Shown piece after piece: positions 37,256 to 46,779 of a stretch of DNA of 64,000 bases; within the stretch, counting starts at the first letter, position 1, and every line of letters begins with the position of its first letter. Position numbers and translations under genes: made by a program. The DNA comes from Hyphomicrobium sp. 99 (GTDB lineage Bacteria > Pseudomonadota > Alphaproteobacteria > Rhizobiales > Hyphomicrobiaceae). The stretch is from assembly GCF_000384335.2 (NCBI RefSeq), contig NZ_KQ031382.1, positions 2,677,545-2,741,544 of the forward strand, read 5' to 3'. The notes below the pieces were generated by a model. The model was not told the DNA's origin and ran no database searches. It worked only from the letters and a program-made list of their open reading frames with translations.

Positions 37256-37388
37256 GCTGTTACCTAGGTGACATCCCCCCGGAACTGGCTTGCGCTAAAA
37301 ATACCCCGGGAAAGTAGGTTGACGATGATCGCGGACCTTCCGGAAAGACCGGGCGCCGTAGTCGTCAGCCACGCAGCGATGGAAGCTT

Positions 37389-37775
37389 ATGTCACCCGTT
37401 CACGCGGCGCTGGCCGCGATCACATATCTTCTGGTCAAGCACGCGGTAGCCGATTTCATCCTTCAGACGGATCTGATCTTCCGCCAGAAAGGATCCTACG
37501 GCGCACCGGGCGGATTGTGGCACGCGCTCATCCACATCCTGTTGACAGCGCCGGTCTTTTTGCTTTTTCCGGGCGGCAGCCCTGCCCTCGCCCTGGCACT
37601 TCTCGCCGGCGAATTCGTTGTTCACTATCATATCGACTGGACGAAGGAGCAGATCGTCCGCCACGAGAATTGGACGCCTAAGGACAAATATTTCTGGTGG
37701 GCGCTCGGGATCGATCAGATGCTGCACGGTCTCACCTATGTCGCCATCCTTTGGATCTGGCTTCCCCCCGCTTGA
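37389..37775 (+). CDS. DUF3307-family membrane protein
   Basis: 128 residues with three or four membrane segments. DUF3307 landmarks are visible: KHAVADFILQTD, RQKGSYGAPGGLWHALIH, FVVHYHIDWTKEQI and WWALGIDQMLHGLTYVAI. Several His and Asp residues in the membrane segments are conserved in the family. The function is unknown. Confidence 0.8.
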   Translation: MSPVHAALAAITYLLVKHAVADFILQTDLIFRQKGSYGAPGGLWHALIHILLTAPVFLLFPGGSPALALALLAGEFVVHYHIDWTKEQIVRHENWTPKDKYFWWALGIDQMLHGLTYVAILWIWLPPA

Positions 37776-37895
37776 TTTTCCGTGACCCCGCGCCCTTTGC
37801 GCATCTTGCGCAGCATGACGGGCCACTGCCATATGCGGCTGGCAAGCGGGTTGGCGCGCCAATCTGCACACCGCATTAATATTGTTTGTTCCCAC

Positions 37896-37921
37896 GTAAC
37901 ATTTCCCCGCCAGCCGTCGAA
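37896..37921 (+). promoter_or_regulatory. ECF sigma-type autoregulatory promoter
   Basis: GTAACA at 37896-37901, a 16-base spacer, then CGAA at 37918-37921, about 21 bases before the sigma gene start. This is the GTAAC-N16-CGAA form described for Caulobacter SigF-type ECF factors, and its position fits autoregulation. Confidence 0.65.
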
Positions 37922-37942
37922 GACAACTGAGAAGGCGTAATT

Positions 37943-38500
37943 TTGGACCGAAAGGCTCGAGACGCTGAGTGGACAGGCTTAATGCGCGCCGCAATCGCGG
38001 GCGATCAAGCTGCCTATCGCCAGCTTCTTTCCGAGCTTTCGCAGGTCCTGAGAGGCGTAGTCCGTCGCGGCTTCGCCGGTGTCGGCGTGCCCCGCGGTGA
38101 CGTGGAGGATGTGGTGCAAGACGTGCTGCTCGCAATCCATCTGAAGCGGCACACCTGGGACCAGTCGATGCCGCTCGGCCCCTGGGTGATGGCGATTGGC
38201 CGCAACAAGATGATCGACGACCTCCGGCGGCGCGGTAGGCGTCCCGAGGTTCCGGTGGACTTGAGTGAATTCGAATTCGAGGGTGAAGATCAGCAGGCTT
38301 CGATCGATGCGCATGATGTCAAGCGCGTTCTCGACCGCCTCTCCGATAAGAACCGCGACATCGTCCAGTCGATCAGTATCGATGGACAATCGGCGCGCGA
38401 CGTTGCTGAGCGTCTTGGAATGAGTGAAGTGGCCGTTCGCGTCGCGTTGCACCGAAGCCTGAAGGCCCTCGCCGATACCTATCAAGAGAAGAAACTATGA
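37943..38500 (+). CDS. ECF-family RNA polymerase sigma factor, SigF-like
   Basis: 185 residues from a TTG at 37943, preceded by GAGAAGG at 7 bases; the next ATG is 13 codons later and poorly placed. Region 2 is seen as DVVQDVLLAIHLKRHTWD and region 4 as DGQSARDVAERLGMSEVAVRVALHRSL. Coupled (ATGA) to a DUF1109/NrsF anti-sigma gene, as in Caulobacter sigF-nrsF, which answers to heavy metals. A matching promoter lies just upstream. Confidence 0.88.
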   Translation: MDRKARDAEWTGLMRAAIAGDQAAYRQLLSELSQVLRGVVRRGFAGVGVPRGDVEDVVQDVLLAIHLKRHTWDQSMPLGPWVMAIGRNKMIDDLRRRGRRPEVPVDLSEFEFEGEDQQASIDAHDVKRVLDRLSDKNRDIVQSISIDGQSARDVAERLGMSEVAVRVALHRSLKALADTYQEKKL

Positions 38501-39138
38501 AGACGGACGACCTCATCAATGCCCTTGCTGCAGATGCTAAAAGCGTCGAGCGGCCGATTGCGCAAACCGTTGCGATGGCGGTCGGCGCGGGCGCATTGAT
38601 CTCGGCGCTGCTGTTTCTATGGGCGATCGGCATCCGCGCGAACTTCGCGGAATCGATGGTGTCTTCGCTCCGCTTCGTCTTCAAATTCGTCCTGACGTTA
38701 AGCCTTGCAATTCCCGCCTTCGTCCTCGTTCGCGGGCTGTCGCGGCCGGATTTCCGACCCGAAAAGAAACTTTGGTGGCTGGCACTGGCCCCAGCTCTTC
38801 TTTTGATCGCTATCGGCCTCGAGCTGTTCTCTGTGCCATCCGATCAATGGCACGCGCGGATGATGGGCCACAATTCCGTAGCCTGCATGATCGTCATCCC
38901 GCTTCTATCGCTGGCGCCGCTGGCGGCTGTTCTCTACGCACTTCGCGACGGTGCTACAGCGAACCCGGCGATCGCAGGAGCCGTTGGCGGATTGCTATCC
39001 GCGAGCATCGGAGCGACGCTCTACGCCAGCCACTGCCCCGACGACAGCCCACTGTTTCTTGCCGCCTGGTACCCGATCGGCATCGTTTTGATGACCGGCC
39101 TCGGCGCACTGATCGGATCGCGCATTTTACGCTGGTGA
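38497..39138 (+). CDS. NrsF-type (DUF1109) anti-sigma factor
   Basis: 213 residues, start overlapping the sigma stop by 4 bases. About six membrane helices. It begins with a short cytoplasmic helix (TDDLINALAADAKSVERP), the usual sigma-binding part. Two cysteines facing the periplasm (VACMIV and YASHCPDDS) are candidates for redox or metal sensing, as proposed for the Caulobacter protein. Acts by holding the ECF factor inactive at the membrane. Confidence 0.85.
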   Translation: MKTDDLINALAADAKSVERPIAQTVAMAVGAGALISALLFLWAIGIRANFAESMVSSLRFVFKFVLTLSLAIPAFVLVRGLSRPDFRPEKKLWWLALAPALLLIAIGLELFSVPSDQWHARMMGHNSVACMIVIPLLSLAPLAAVLYALRDGATANPAIAGAVGGLLSASIGATLYASHCPDDSPLFLAAWYPIGIVLMTGLGALIGSRILRW

Positions 39139-39159
39139 CAGCCGTGACTCACGAGCCAA

Positions 39160-39702
39160 TTACTTTGGTCGCACGAGCTTGGCCATAAGCGCCTCGAACA
39201 GCAATTCGCTTGTGGACTTTATTTCGGCGGCGGGCGTGCCTTGCATGAGCAGGGTCACGACTCCGTTGGAGGCTGCCCAGATCGTTCGTGCCGCCGTGTC
39301 GACATCGGTCGTCAAGCGGCCTTCGATTGCCAGACGCTCGACGATCGCCCGCATAATGATGAAAGCCTCTTGGCTCGCGCTCGGATCAGACCGCGTGCTC
39401 TCGATCATCAGCCGGAACAGTTTGGGGCGTTCGAGGGCGAACGCGATCCAACCATTCCAACCGCGCTTCAGATCGGCCATGGCATCCGACGTCTGACGGT
39501 TGGCCCGCTTGTGCGCCATGAACGTTTCGACGCCCCGGGCAACGACGGCGCGCAGCAAACCATCCTTATCACCGAAGTGATGATAGAGCGTCGGCGCAGT
39601 CACCCCCGCAGCCTGACAAACCGCGCGCGTCGTAACGGCCTCGAAGCCGTCTTTTTCCAGAAGACCGACAGCAGCATTCAAGATCTCGTCTTCGGTCGCC
39701 AT
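39160..39702 (-). CDS. TetR-family transcriptional regulator
   Basis: 180 residues from the ATG at 39702. The helix-turn-helix is clear: VTTRAVCQAAGVTAPTLYHHFGDKDGLLRAV. The C-terminal ligand domain is helical, with no cofactor clue. It is divergent from the epimerase gene, and two identical-type palindromes lie between them, which suggests it represses the epimerase and itself. Confidence 0.9.
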   Translation of the reverse strand: MATEDEILNAAVGLLEKDGFEAVTTRAVCQAAGVTAPTLYHHFGDKDGLLRAVVARGVETFMAHKRANRQTSDAMADLKRGWNGWIAFALERPKLFRLMIESTRSDPSASQEAFIIMRAIVERLAIEGRLTTDVDTAARTIWAASNGVVTLLMQGTPAAEIKSTSELLFEALMAKLVRPK

Positions 39703-39734
39703 GATCACTCTCAAAAAAGGGGCTTGCAGGCTTC

Positions 39735-39749
39735 TATAGCGGCGCTATA
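39735..39749. promoter_or_regulatory. Operator palindrome 1 (TetR)
   Basis: TATAGC-GGC-GCTATA, a perfect 6-bp-arm palindrome with a 3-base centre, in the divergent promoter region. Confidence 0.7.
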
Positions 39750-39757
39750 TTGAGGGA

Positions 39758-39772
39758 TATAGCAACGCTATA
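39758..39772. promoter_or_regulatory. Operator palindrome 2 (TetR)
   Basis: TATAGC-AAC-GCTATA, the same arms as operator 1, centres 23 bases apart (about two helix turns). The second site ends 8 bases before the epimerase ATG. Confidence 0.7.
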
Positions 39773-39780
39773 GAGGTAAC

Positions 39781-40749
39781 ATGAAAAAAGCATTCGTCAC
39801 AGGGGGCTCCGGCTTTGTCGGCGGCGCATTGGTTCGGCGGCTCGTGGCACAAAACGTTCGTGTCGTGGCTCTGGTCCGCAGCGAGGCTGCAGCGGCGGCG
39901 GTCAGGAACCAGGGGGCAGACGCCTGCCGCGGTGACCTGCTGGACGAACGGGCCATTACCGAGGGCATGCGGGGCTCCGATACGGTGTTCCATGTCGCCG
40001 GGCATCTGAGCGCATGGGCCCCTCGTGAAGTCTTTCACAAAGCCAACGTGCTTGGCACCCGAACGATGCTCGCGGCGGCGAAGGCTGCAGGCGTGTCGAC
40101 ATTCATTGCTGCCGGAGCCTCTGCCGTCGTCATGGGCCGGCCCATGTCAATGAAGGACATATCGGAAGACCTGCCGCTTCAGGCGCCTTCATGGGCTCCT
40201 TACATCGAAACGAAGGCGGAAGCTGAACGATTGGTGCGGCAAGCGAATACGTCCGAGCTGCGCACGGTGGTGATCCGGCCGCCGCTGATCTGGGGCGCGG
40301 GGATGCCGATGCTCGAAGAGATGGTCGCTGCGGCCAAGGCCGGCCACTTCGCGTTGCCGGATGCTGGGCGACAAATCATGTCCACCAGCCACGTCGACAA
40401 CGTCGTAGAAGGCTTGGTCTTGGCTGCCGAAAAAGGCCGGGGCGGCGAAGCCTATTTCGTGACGGACGGCGAAGACACCACGCTCAAAGACGTGCTGACC
40501 GATCTTTTTCGGACACGCGGGGTTCCGCCCATCAAACGTAGCGCCCCGTTCGGTTTAGCCTGGTACATAGCGGCTGCCATGGAGGCCGTGTGGCGTACAT
40601 TTCGTCTTCCCTCCAAACCACCCATCACACGTCAGACCCTGCGCATGATTGGCCAGGACTTCACCCTCAACATCTCCAAGGCACGCCGCGATCTCGGTTA
40701 CGTACCGGTCATCAACTGGGCTGACGGTATCTCGCGCATGCGCGGATAG
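39781..40749 (+). CDS. NAD-dependent epimerase/dehydratase (dihydroflavonol reductase-like SDR)
   Basis: 322 residues. The cofactor fold TGGSGFVGGALVRRL starts the protein, and the catalytic YxxxK is in WAPYIETKAEAERLV. Extended SDR family; such proteins reduce or epimerise sugars or carbonyl compounds. The substrate is not determinable. Control by the divergent TetR regulator suggests induction by a small molecule, perhaps an aldehyde or lipid. Confidence 0.85.
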   Translation: MKKAFVTGGSGFVGGALVRRLVAQNVRVVALVRSEAAAAAVRNQGADACRGDLLDERAITEGMRGSDTVFHVAGHLSAWAPREVFHKANVLGTRTMLAAAKAAGVSTFIAAGASAVVMGRPMSMKDISEDLPLQAPSWAPYIETKAEAERLVRQANTSELRTVVIRPPLIWGAGMPMLEEMVAAAKAGHFALPDAGRQIMSTSHVDNVVEGLVLAAEKGRGGEAYFVTDGEDTTLKDVLTDLFRTRGVPPIKRSAPFGLAWYIAAAMEAVWRTFRLPSKPPITRQTLRMIGQDFTLNISKARRDLGYVPVINWADGISRMRG

Positions 40750-40844
40750 CCCGGATAAGGCAAACCTCATCATCCACGGCGACACCCGAGCGCGAATCTT
40801 CGTGCTCTTGGCCCAGCCATGCCCGTCGCGGCTTGGCTTTTTTC

Positions 40845-42122
40845 TTAAAGCAGATCGCGAATGCGGTAATAAAGCATCCCGAGCGCCAGCATGTAGTTGC
40901 CCGCGATGTCGCTCAGCGGCAACCGCATGTGCCTGATGCGGTCGAAAAGATCGAACTGCTCCGTCGTCCCACAAATCGCATCCGAAACGATTTCCGCCGC
41001 GATGTGCGTGGCATTCACCCCATGCCCCGAATACCCCTGCAGATAATAGAGGTTCGGCGCGAGCCGCCCGATAGCCGGCACACGATTGACGACGATGGCG
41101 ATCGTCCCGCCCCAGGCGAACTCGACCTTCGCATCCTTAAGCTGCGGATAAACCTCGATCATCCGCGGGCGCATGACGGCGGCAATATCCGGCGGATCGC
41201 GGTTGGTATAGTTGCAGCGCCCACCAAACAGCATCCGCCGATCCGCCGACATCCGGAAATAATCGAGCACGACGTTGCTATCGGCGACGGCAAGATTTTG
41301 CGGATCGACCGTCTCCATCTCGCTGCCGGTCAAAGGCTCGGTGGCGATGATGTAGCTGCCCGCTGGCAGCATCAATCCCTTGAGACCGGATTGCCCGAAG
41401 CGATTGAAGATTTCGCCGCCGATGACGACTGAGCCTGCTTCGACCTGGCCGCGCTCGGTCTGAACCCAGGGCTTTGCTCCGCCACCAAGACTGATCGCAG
41501 CGGTATTCTCGAAGATCTGCACACCGAGGGCGGCGGCAGCATTGGCTTCACCACGGCAAAGATTGAGCGGGTGCAGATGGCCGCTGCGACGGTCGATATA
41601 GCCGCCGTAATAGGAGTTGGTGCCAAGCACGCTCGGCATCGCGCCGGCTTCGATGATCTCGAGGCCATCGCCGTCGCCCTCCTTGAGGCGGTCCTCGACG
41701 TAGGCCCGCATATGATCCATGTGGCGCGGACGCGCCGCAACTTCCATCCAGCCGTATTTCAGATCGCAGGCAATGCCGTATTTCGCGATCCGGCTTTCGA
41801 TGATCTCGTGCCCACGATAGCGAATGTCACGAACGAGCTTCGCACCAGCTGCGCCGAGCTGCTTCTTGATCGTCGCTTCGCCGCTGATGCCGCCGATCAT
41901 CTGGCCGCCGTTGCGGCCCGACGCACCCCAGCCGATGCGCTTGGCTTCGAGCAGCACCACGGACCGCCCGCGTTCCGCCAGCGTCAGCGCGGTCGCGACG
42001 CCGGAGAAACCGCCGCCGATAACGCACACATCCGCCTTGACCGTACCTTCGAGGGCGGGAAAGCGCGCCTCGTCGTTTGCGGTCGCTGCGTAGTACGAGC
42101 GTATGTAATCTTGAGCCGTCAC
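40845..42122 (-). CDS. FAD-dependent oxidoreductase, PuuB-like (gamma-glutamylputrescine oxidase)
   Basis: About 425 residues from a GTG at 42122, 56 bases after the permease stop; the longest frame begins at 42221 inside the permease and is less likely. The FAD-binding VCVIGGGFSGVATALTLAERG and GWGASGRNGGQM, then YLQGYSGHGVN, are typical of the DAO/PuuB group, which oxidises gamma-glutamylputrescine in E. coli. It ends the polyamine transport unit, which supports that role. Confidence 0.85.
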   Translation of the reverse strand: MTAQDYIRSYYAATANDEARFPALEGTVKADVCVIGGGFSGVATALTLAERGRSVVLLEAKRIGWGASGRNGGQMIGGISGEATIKKQLGAAGAKLVRDIRYRGHEIIESRIAKYGIACDLKYGWMEVAARPRHMDHMRAYVEDRLKEGDGDGLEIIEAGAMPSVLGTNSYYGGYIDRRSGHLHPLNLCRGEANAAAALGVQIFENTAAISLGGGAKPWVQTERGQVEAGSVVIGGEIFNRFGQSGLKGLMLPAGSYIIATEPLTGSEMETVDPQNLAVADSNVVLDYFRMSADRRMLFGGRCNYTNRDPPDIAAVMRPRMIEVYPQLKDAKVEFAWGGTIAIVVNRVPAIGRLAPNLYYLQGYSGHGVNATHIAAEIVSDAICGTTEQFDLFDRIRHMRLPLSDIAGNYMLALGMLYYRIRDLL

Positions 42123-42177
42123 GATGAGCCGGTGATTAGCGCGCCCCGCTCCGAAACACAAATGCCGAGTGACATTC

Positions 42178-43002
42178 TCAGCCCGTAGCTCCGAAGGCTT
42201 TGCGCCGCTCCCTTTCTGCACGATCCGTCTGTCGCTTCGTAACGAAGGAAGCCAACAGCAAGCCGACGGTGACGATGCCGATCAGAATTGTCGAAATGGC
42301 ATTGATTTCCGGCGTCACGCCCAGTCGAACCTGACTGTAGATCTTCATCGGCAGCGTCGTCGCGCCGGGGCCCGTCGCGAAGCTTGAGATCACGAGATCA
42401 TCGAGTGACAGAGTGAATGACAGCAACCATGCCGAGATCACCGAAGGCGCAATGATCGGCAACGTCACCTGGAAGAAGGTATTGATCGGCGTCGCACCGA
42501 GATCCATCGCCGCCTCTTCAACGGACTTGTCGAAGTCCTGCAGGCGCGCCTGCACGACGACAGCCGCATAGCACATAGTGAACGTGATATGCGCCAGCGT
42601 AATGGTCCAGAAACCGCGGTCGAGCCCCATGGCGACGAACAACAGAAGCAGCGACAGTCCGATGATGACTTCCGGCATAACGAGCGGCGCGAAAATCATC
42701 CCCGAAAACAGCGTCTGGCCCCGAAACCGGCCGACGCGAACAAGCGTAATGGCAGCCAGCGTACCCAGAATGGTCGCGACAGTAGCGGATAGGAGGCCGA
42801 CGCGGATCGTGACCCACGCAGCGTCTTTCAGCGCCTGATTTTGCATCAGCGAGCTGTACCACTTCGTCGAGAAGCCAGCCCACACCGTGACGAGCTTCGA
42901 CTCGTTGAAGCTGAAAATCACGAGCAGCAGGATCGGAATGTAAAGGAACGCGAAGCCAAACGTGATCGACGTCAAATTGAACCAGGAGAAGTTCTTATTC
43001 AT
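42178..43002 (-). CDS. Polyamine ABC transporter permease, PotC/PotI type
   Basis: 274 residues from the ATG at 43002, overlapping the PotB-like stop (ATGA). About six membrane helices. The EAA loop is visible around DKSVEEAAMDLGATPINTFFQVTLPI. Second permease of the spermidine/putrescine uptake system. Confidence 0.9.
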   Translation of the reverse strand: MNKNFSWFNLTSITFGFAFLYIPILLLVIFSFNESKLVTVWAGFSTKWYSSLMQNQALKDAAWVTIRVGLLSATVATILGTLAAITLVRVGRFRGQTLFSGMIFAPLVMPEVIIGLSLLLLFVAMGLDRGFWTITLAHITFTMCYAAVVVQARLQDFDKSVEEAAMDLGATPINTFFQVTLPIIAPSVISAWLLSFTLSLDDLVISSFATGPGATTLPMKIYSQVRLGVTPEINAISTILIGIVTVGLLLASFVTKRQTDRAERERRKAFGATG

Positions 43003-43901
43003 CGCCCGCCCTCCCGCTCGATCTGCTGCTGACGCTGGAAGAGTACGATCGGGATCGTCAACACGAGCAACAGAATGACCGCCACCGCGGAGGCAAGGGG
43101 CCAATCACGATTGTTGAAAAATTCATTCCACAGCGTCTTGCCGATCATCAAGGTATCGGACCCGCCCAAGAGATCCGGGATGACGAACTCGCCGACCGCC
43201 GGAATGAAGACGAGGAGGCAACCAGCGAAGACACCGGGCAGCGACAGCGGAAACGTCACCTGCCAAAAGGCCCGCCACGGTCGAGAACCCAAGTCTTGCG
43301 CCGCTTCGAGCAGCGCAGGATTGATCTTCTCGAGGCTGGCGTAAAGCGGCAGGATCATGAACGGCAGATAGGAATAGACGATACCGATGTAGACCGCGGT
43401 CGTCGTGTTCATGATCTGCAGCGGCTCGCTGATAAGGCCGAGCTTCATCAGGAACATCGTGAGGAATCCTTCCGGCTTCAGGATCGCGATCCAGGCGTAG
43501 ATGCGGATCAGAAACGAGGTCCAGAACGGAAGGATGACGAGCATCATCAGCGTCGGCTGCCAGGATCGCGGCGCCCGCGCCATGCCGTACGCCATCGGAT
43601 AGGCAACGAGAAGCGTCAGGAACGTCGAGATCGCCGCGATCTTCAAGCTCGAGAGGTAAGCGTTGACGTAGAGCGGATCGCCGAAAATGAATGTGTAGTT
43701 CTCGAAATCGAGTTGCGAGATGAACGCCCCGATGCCGGTCGACCAGCTGAACGTCGGCACGTACGGCGGAATGGCCGTCGCAACATCGGACAGCGAAAGC
43801 TTGAAGACGATGAAGAAGGGAATGAGGAAGAAGATCAGCAGCCACAGATAAGGGGCAGCGATCACATACCAGCGTCCGAGGCCGTGGGTTTTTGTGCTCA
43901 T
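42999..43901 (-). CDS. Polyamine ABC transporter permease, PotB/PotH type
   Basis: 300 residues from the ATG at 43901, 8 bases after the ATPase stop. About six membrane helices, with the EAA-type loop LEAAQDLGSRPWRAFWQVTFPLSLPG. First permease of the putrescine/spermidine uptake system, coupled to the second permease. Confidence 0.9.
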   Translation of the reverse strand: MSTKTHGLGRWYVIAAPYLWLLIFFLIPFFIVFKLSLSDVATAIPPYVPTFSWSTGIGAFISQLDFENYTFIFGDPLYVNAYLSSLKIAAISTFLTLLVAYPMAYGMARAPRSWQPTLMMLVILPFWTSFLIRIYAWIAILKPEGFLTMFLMKLGLISEPLQIMNTTTAVYIGIVYSYLPFMILPLYASLEKINPALLEAAQDLGSRPWRAFWQVTFPLSLPGVFAGCLLVFIPAVGEFVIPDLLGGSDTLMIGKTLWNEFFNNRDWPLASAVAVILLLVLTIPIVLFQRQQQIEREGGR

Positions 43902-43909
43902 CGCTTGCC

Positions 43910-45106
43910 TCAGCCCGTCAGAACCACACCCGCATCGACCGGCCAGTCGAGCCAGACGCTGTCTTCCCAGCTGATCGACCGTTCCACAGTATGCGCAGCG
44001 TTGGCCCGAAGCGCCGTAATGCGTTCGCCGGGCGCCGTGCGGACATGATAATGAGAGATCGATCCGAGATAGCCGATGTCCTCGACTTTCCCCGGAATGA
44101 CATTGACCGCACTTGCCGGCTGCTCGTGCGAGATGCGGATTTTCTCCGGCCGCAGCGCCAGCCACACCTGTTGACCGACCGTCACCGGCTCTGAGCTGCG
44201 GGTTTTGAAAGCGTAACCGTCTTTCGCATTGATCTCGATGCAGCCATCACCGATCGCGGAGACTGTTCCCTCGAAGATATTCACGTCGCCGATGAAGCCT
44301 GCGATGTAGCGCGTCTTCGGATTCTCGTAGATATCGCCGGGCGTCGCGACCTGAACGAGGACGCCCTTCTCCATCACGGCAATGCGGCTCGCGACCGTCA
44401 TCGCCTCTTCCTGATCGTGCGTGACGATGATGAAAGTCGTGCCCGTCGTTTCCTGAATGTGCATCAACTCGAATTGAGCCTGCTGGCGCAGCTTCTTGTC
44501 GAGAGCGCCGAGCGGCTCGTCGAGCAACACGATGCGCGGCTTCTTGGCGATCGCCCGCGCCAGCGCTACGCGCTGCTGCTGTCCGCCGGATAGCTGGTTA
44601 GGTTTGCGTTTTGCGAACTGGCGAAGCTCCAGCATGCCCATGGCTTCGTCGACACGTTCGGCAATCAAGTTTTTGGGCATGCCCTCCTGGCGCAGTCCAA
44701 AACCGATGTTTCGCTCGACCGTCATATGCGGAAAGAGCGCGTACGACTGGAACATCATGTTCACAGGGCGCTGATACGGGGGAAGGTCCGTGATGTCCTG
44801 GCCCGCCACGATCATCCGGCCCTGCGTCGGCTTCTCGAAACCTGCGAGCATTCTGAGGAGCGTGCTCTTTCCGCAGCCCGACGGCCCGAGCAACGCGAAG
44901 AATTCTCTTTCATAGATGTCGAGCGTCACATCATTGACGGCGACGAAGTCGTCGAACCGTTTCGTCACCCCCTCGAAGCGAACGATCGGCGGCAAGTTCG
45001 GATTTTTCCAAGGCGCAAATCCCGACTGCGGCGCAGCCGTACGCGGTCCTGCACGCTGTGAAGAGGCATTGCTTGCCTGTGGATCGCGCGCAGTCACAAC
45101 GGTCAT
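43910..45106 (-). CDS. Polyamine ABC transporter ATP-binding protein, PotA/PotG type
   Basis: 398 residues. Walker A is GPSGCGKST, the signature is [15 protein letters not shown], Walker B is [12 protein letters not shown], and a TOBE domain follows (residues 290-398). An N-terminal extension of about 35 residues, rich in Ala, Ser and Pro, is unusual. It energises the polyamine permeases downstream. The gene lies downstream of the binding-protein terminator. Confidence 0.92.
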   Translation of the reverse strand: MTVVTARDPQASNASSQRAGPRTAAPQSGFAPWKNPNLPPIVRFEGVTKRFDDFVAVNDVTLDIYEREFFALLGPSGCGKSTLLRMLAGFEKPTQGRMIVAGQDITDLPPYQRPVNMMFQSYALFPHMTVERNIGFGLRQEGMPKNLIAERVDEAMGMLELRQFAKRKPNQLSGGQQQRVALARAIAKKPRIVLLDEPLGALDKKLRQQAQFELMHIQETTGTTFIIVTHDQEEAMTVASRIAVMEKGVLVQVATPGDIYENPKTRYIAGFIGDVNIFEGTVSAIGDGCIEINAKDGYAFKTRSSEPVTVGQQVWLALRPEKIRISHEQPASAVNVIPGKVEDIGYLGSISHYHVRTAPGERITALRANAAHTVERSISWEDSVWLDWPVDAGVVLTG

Positions 45107-45164
45107 GTTTGACGTCCCTAAATCGACTCCATCGGCCCCAATTCCGATGGGGAGTGTAAAAAGA

Positions 45165-45198
45165 AAAAACCGCGCCAGTTTTTGCTGGCGCGGTTTTT
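45165..45198. terminator. Strong hairpin between the polyamine binding-protein and ATPase genes
   Basis: A perfect 14-bp stem, AAAAACCGCGCCAG with CTGGCGCGGTTTTT and a TTTTTG loop, lying just after the binding-protein stop. It would partially end transcription and give more binding protein than transporter. A second hairpin, CCATCGG with CCGATGG (45129-45150), precedes the ATPase start. Confidence 0.85.
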
Positions 45199-45200
45199 GG

Positions 45201-46310
45201 TTATTGCCCTGTCGTGATCCGTGTCCACATTCGGGTTACGATCCGTTGAGTTTTGTTGTCCCATGCCGTCTTCACATAGAGCTTCTTGAACGTCTCGGGA
45301 TCCGGATACACCGCCGGGTTCTTCAGAACACTCTCGTCGATATCCTTCTGCGAGGCAAGGTTGCCGTTGGCGTATTGAATGAAGTTCGACGCCTTAGCCA
45401 TCACTTCGGGCCGGTTGAGATAGTTAAGGAAGATGTGCGCCTCCTCGACATCCTTGGCATCCGCGGGGATGGCCATCATGTCGAACCACATCTGGGTACC
45501 TTCCTTCGGAATGTGATACTTGACCACCTGGCCGTTCTTGGCATCGGTTGCGCGCGTACCGGCCTGAAGGATATCGCCTGACCAGCCGAGCGCCATGCAG
45601 ATGTCGCCATTGGCAAGCGCGTTGATGTATTCCGAAGAGTGGAACTTCTTGATGTAAGGCCGGATCTTCATCATCAGATCTTCGGCCTTCTTGAAATCCT
45701 CTTCCTTGGTGGTGTTGGGATCGAGGCCCAGATAGTTGAGGACAACCGGGAGAATATCTTCCGGTGAATCAAGCACGTAAATTCCGCAATCCTTGAACTT
45801 GGCGGCATTCTCCGGCTTCAAGATGATATCAAGAGAATCGACCGGAGCATCCGGCATGCGCTCCTTGACCTTGGCTTCGTTGTAGCCAACACCGGTCGTG
45901 CCCCACATCCAGTTCATTGCGTACTGGTTGCCGGGGTCATACTGGGCAACACGATTGTAGACCTCGGGCCAAGCGTTCGCGAAGTTGGGGATCTTGGACT
46001 TGTCGAGCTTCTGGAAGACGCCAGCTTTGATCTGACGCGACAGGAACGACCCGGTCGGCACGACGACATCGTATCCGCTGCCGCCCGCTAGAAGCTTCGT
46101 TTCCAGAACTTCGTTGCTGTCAAAAACGTCGTAGACAACCTTAATGCCGGTCTCTTTGGTGAAGTCCGTCAGGATCTGCGGGTCGATGTAGTCCGACCAG
46201 TTGTAGACCTTGACTACCCTGTCTTCTGCATATGCGCCCGCACTGACTAACGTAACTGCAGACGCAATTAAGCACGCGGCGCAGCGCACCACTTTCCCTA
46301 CCGTTAACAT
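45201..46310 (-). CDS. Polyamine ABC transporter substrate-binding protein, PotF/PotD type
   Basis: 369 residues with a signal peptide ending AGAYA. The mature start VVKVYNWSDYIDPQ, then VVVPTGSFLSRQIKAG, are typical of PotD/PotF. Binds putrescine or related polyamines in the periplasm. It is the promoter-proximal gene of the unit and divergent from the PuuA-like gene. Confidence 0.9.
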   Translation of the reverse strand: MLTVGKVVRCAACLIASAVTLVSAGAYAEDRVVKVYNWSDYIDPQILTDFTKETGIKVVYDVFDSNEVLETKLLAGGSGYDVVVPTGSFLSRQIKAGVFQKLDKSKIPNFANAWPEVYNRVAQYDPGNQYAMNWMWGTTGVGYNEAKVKERMPDAPVDSLDIILKPENAAKFKDCGIYVLDSPEDILPVVLNYLGLDPNTTKEEDFKKAEDLMMKIRPYIKKFHSSEYINALANGDICMALGWSGDILQAGTRATDAKNGQVVKYHIPKEGTQMWFDMMAIPADAKDVEEAHIFLNYLNRPEVMAKASNFIQYANGNLASQKDIDESVLKNPAVYPDPETFKKLYVKTAWDNKTQRIVTRMWTRITTGQ

Positions 46311-46779
46311 TGGAATTCCTCCAGAACCCGTCGCAACCAGGACGCCCGAAAAGAGCGGTTTAGTCGCAAACAGCCGCTCTCATCGGCGTTTTGCTAAACA
46401 TCCGATATACTGCGCAATTAAATTGCGGAGCACAACAGATCAGTTAAAGAAATATTGAAGTAATCATCGTCAGCATAAGGAGTAAAAAGCCAAACTAAAC
46501 TGCGCGTACTTGAGGCATGTGCTACCCTGTTGAACAGTTGCATGATCTCATCGGTTCGGGGGGCGGCAAAAGCTATGCTTCACGGCTGCTATTGAGGTTC
46601 CTTCGTCGGCCGGGTTAAGCTCGATGGCTTTCTGACCTCGAAAATCCAACATGTCTGACGATCGCTTAAAGCAAAATGCGGGCTTGGCCGATAACAGGCT
46701 TGGCAGCAGCCGTGACGCATTTCTTCGATCCCACCGACGAGCCGCAGAAACAAATAATGCAAATTACTCAGGTGTCCTT
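46311..46779. other. Divergent regulatory region between the polyamine binding-protein gene and puuA
   Basis: 469 bases with no recognised gene. It contains a 15-base perfect palindrome at 46413-46427. The stretch from 46651 is in frame with puuA and could encode a longer N-terminus, but has no good ribosome-binding site. Confidence 0.45.
46413..46427. promoter_or_regulatory. Candidate operator in the divergent polyamine region
   Basis: CGCAATT-A-AATTGCG, a perfect 7-bp-arm palindrome about 100 bases upstream of the binding-protein start. Confidence 0.4.
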
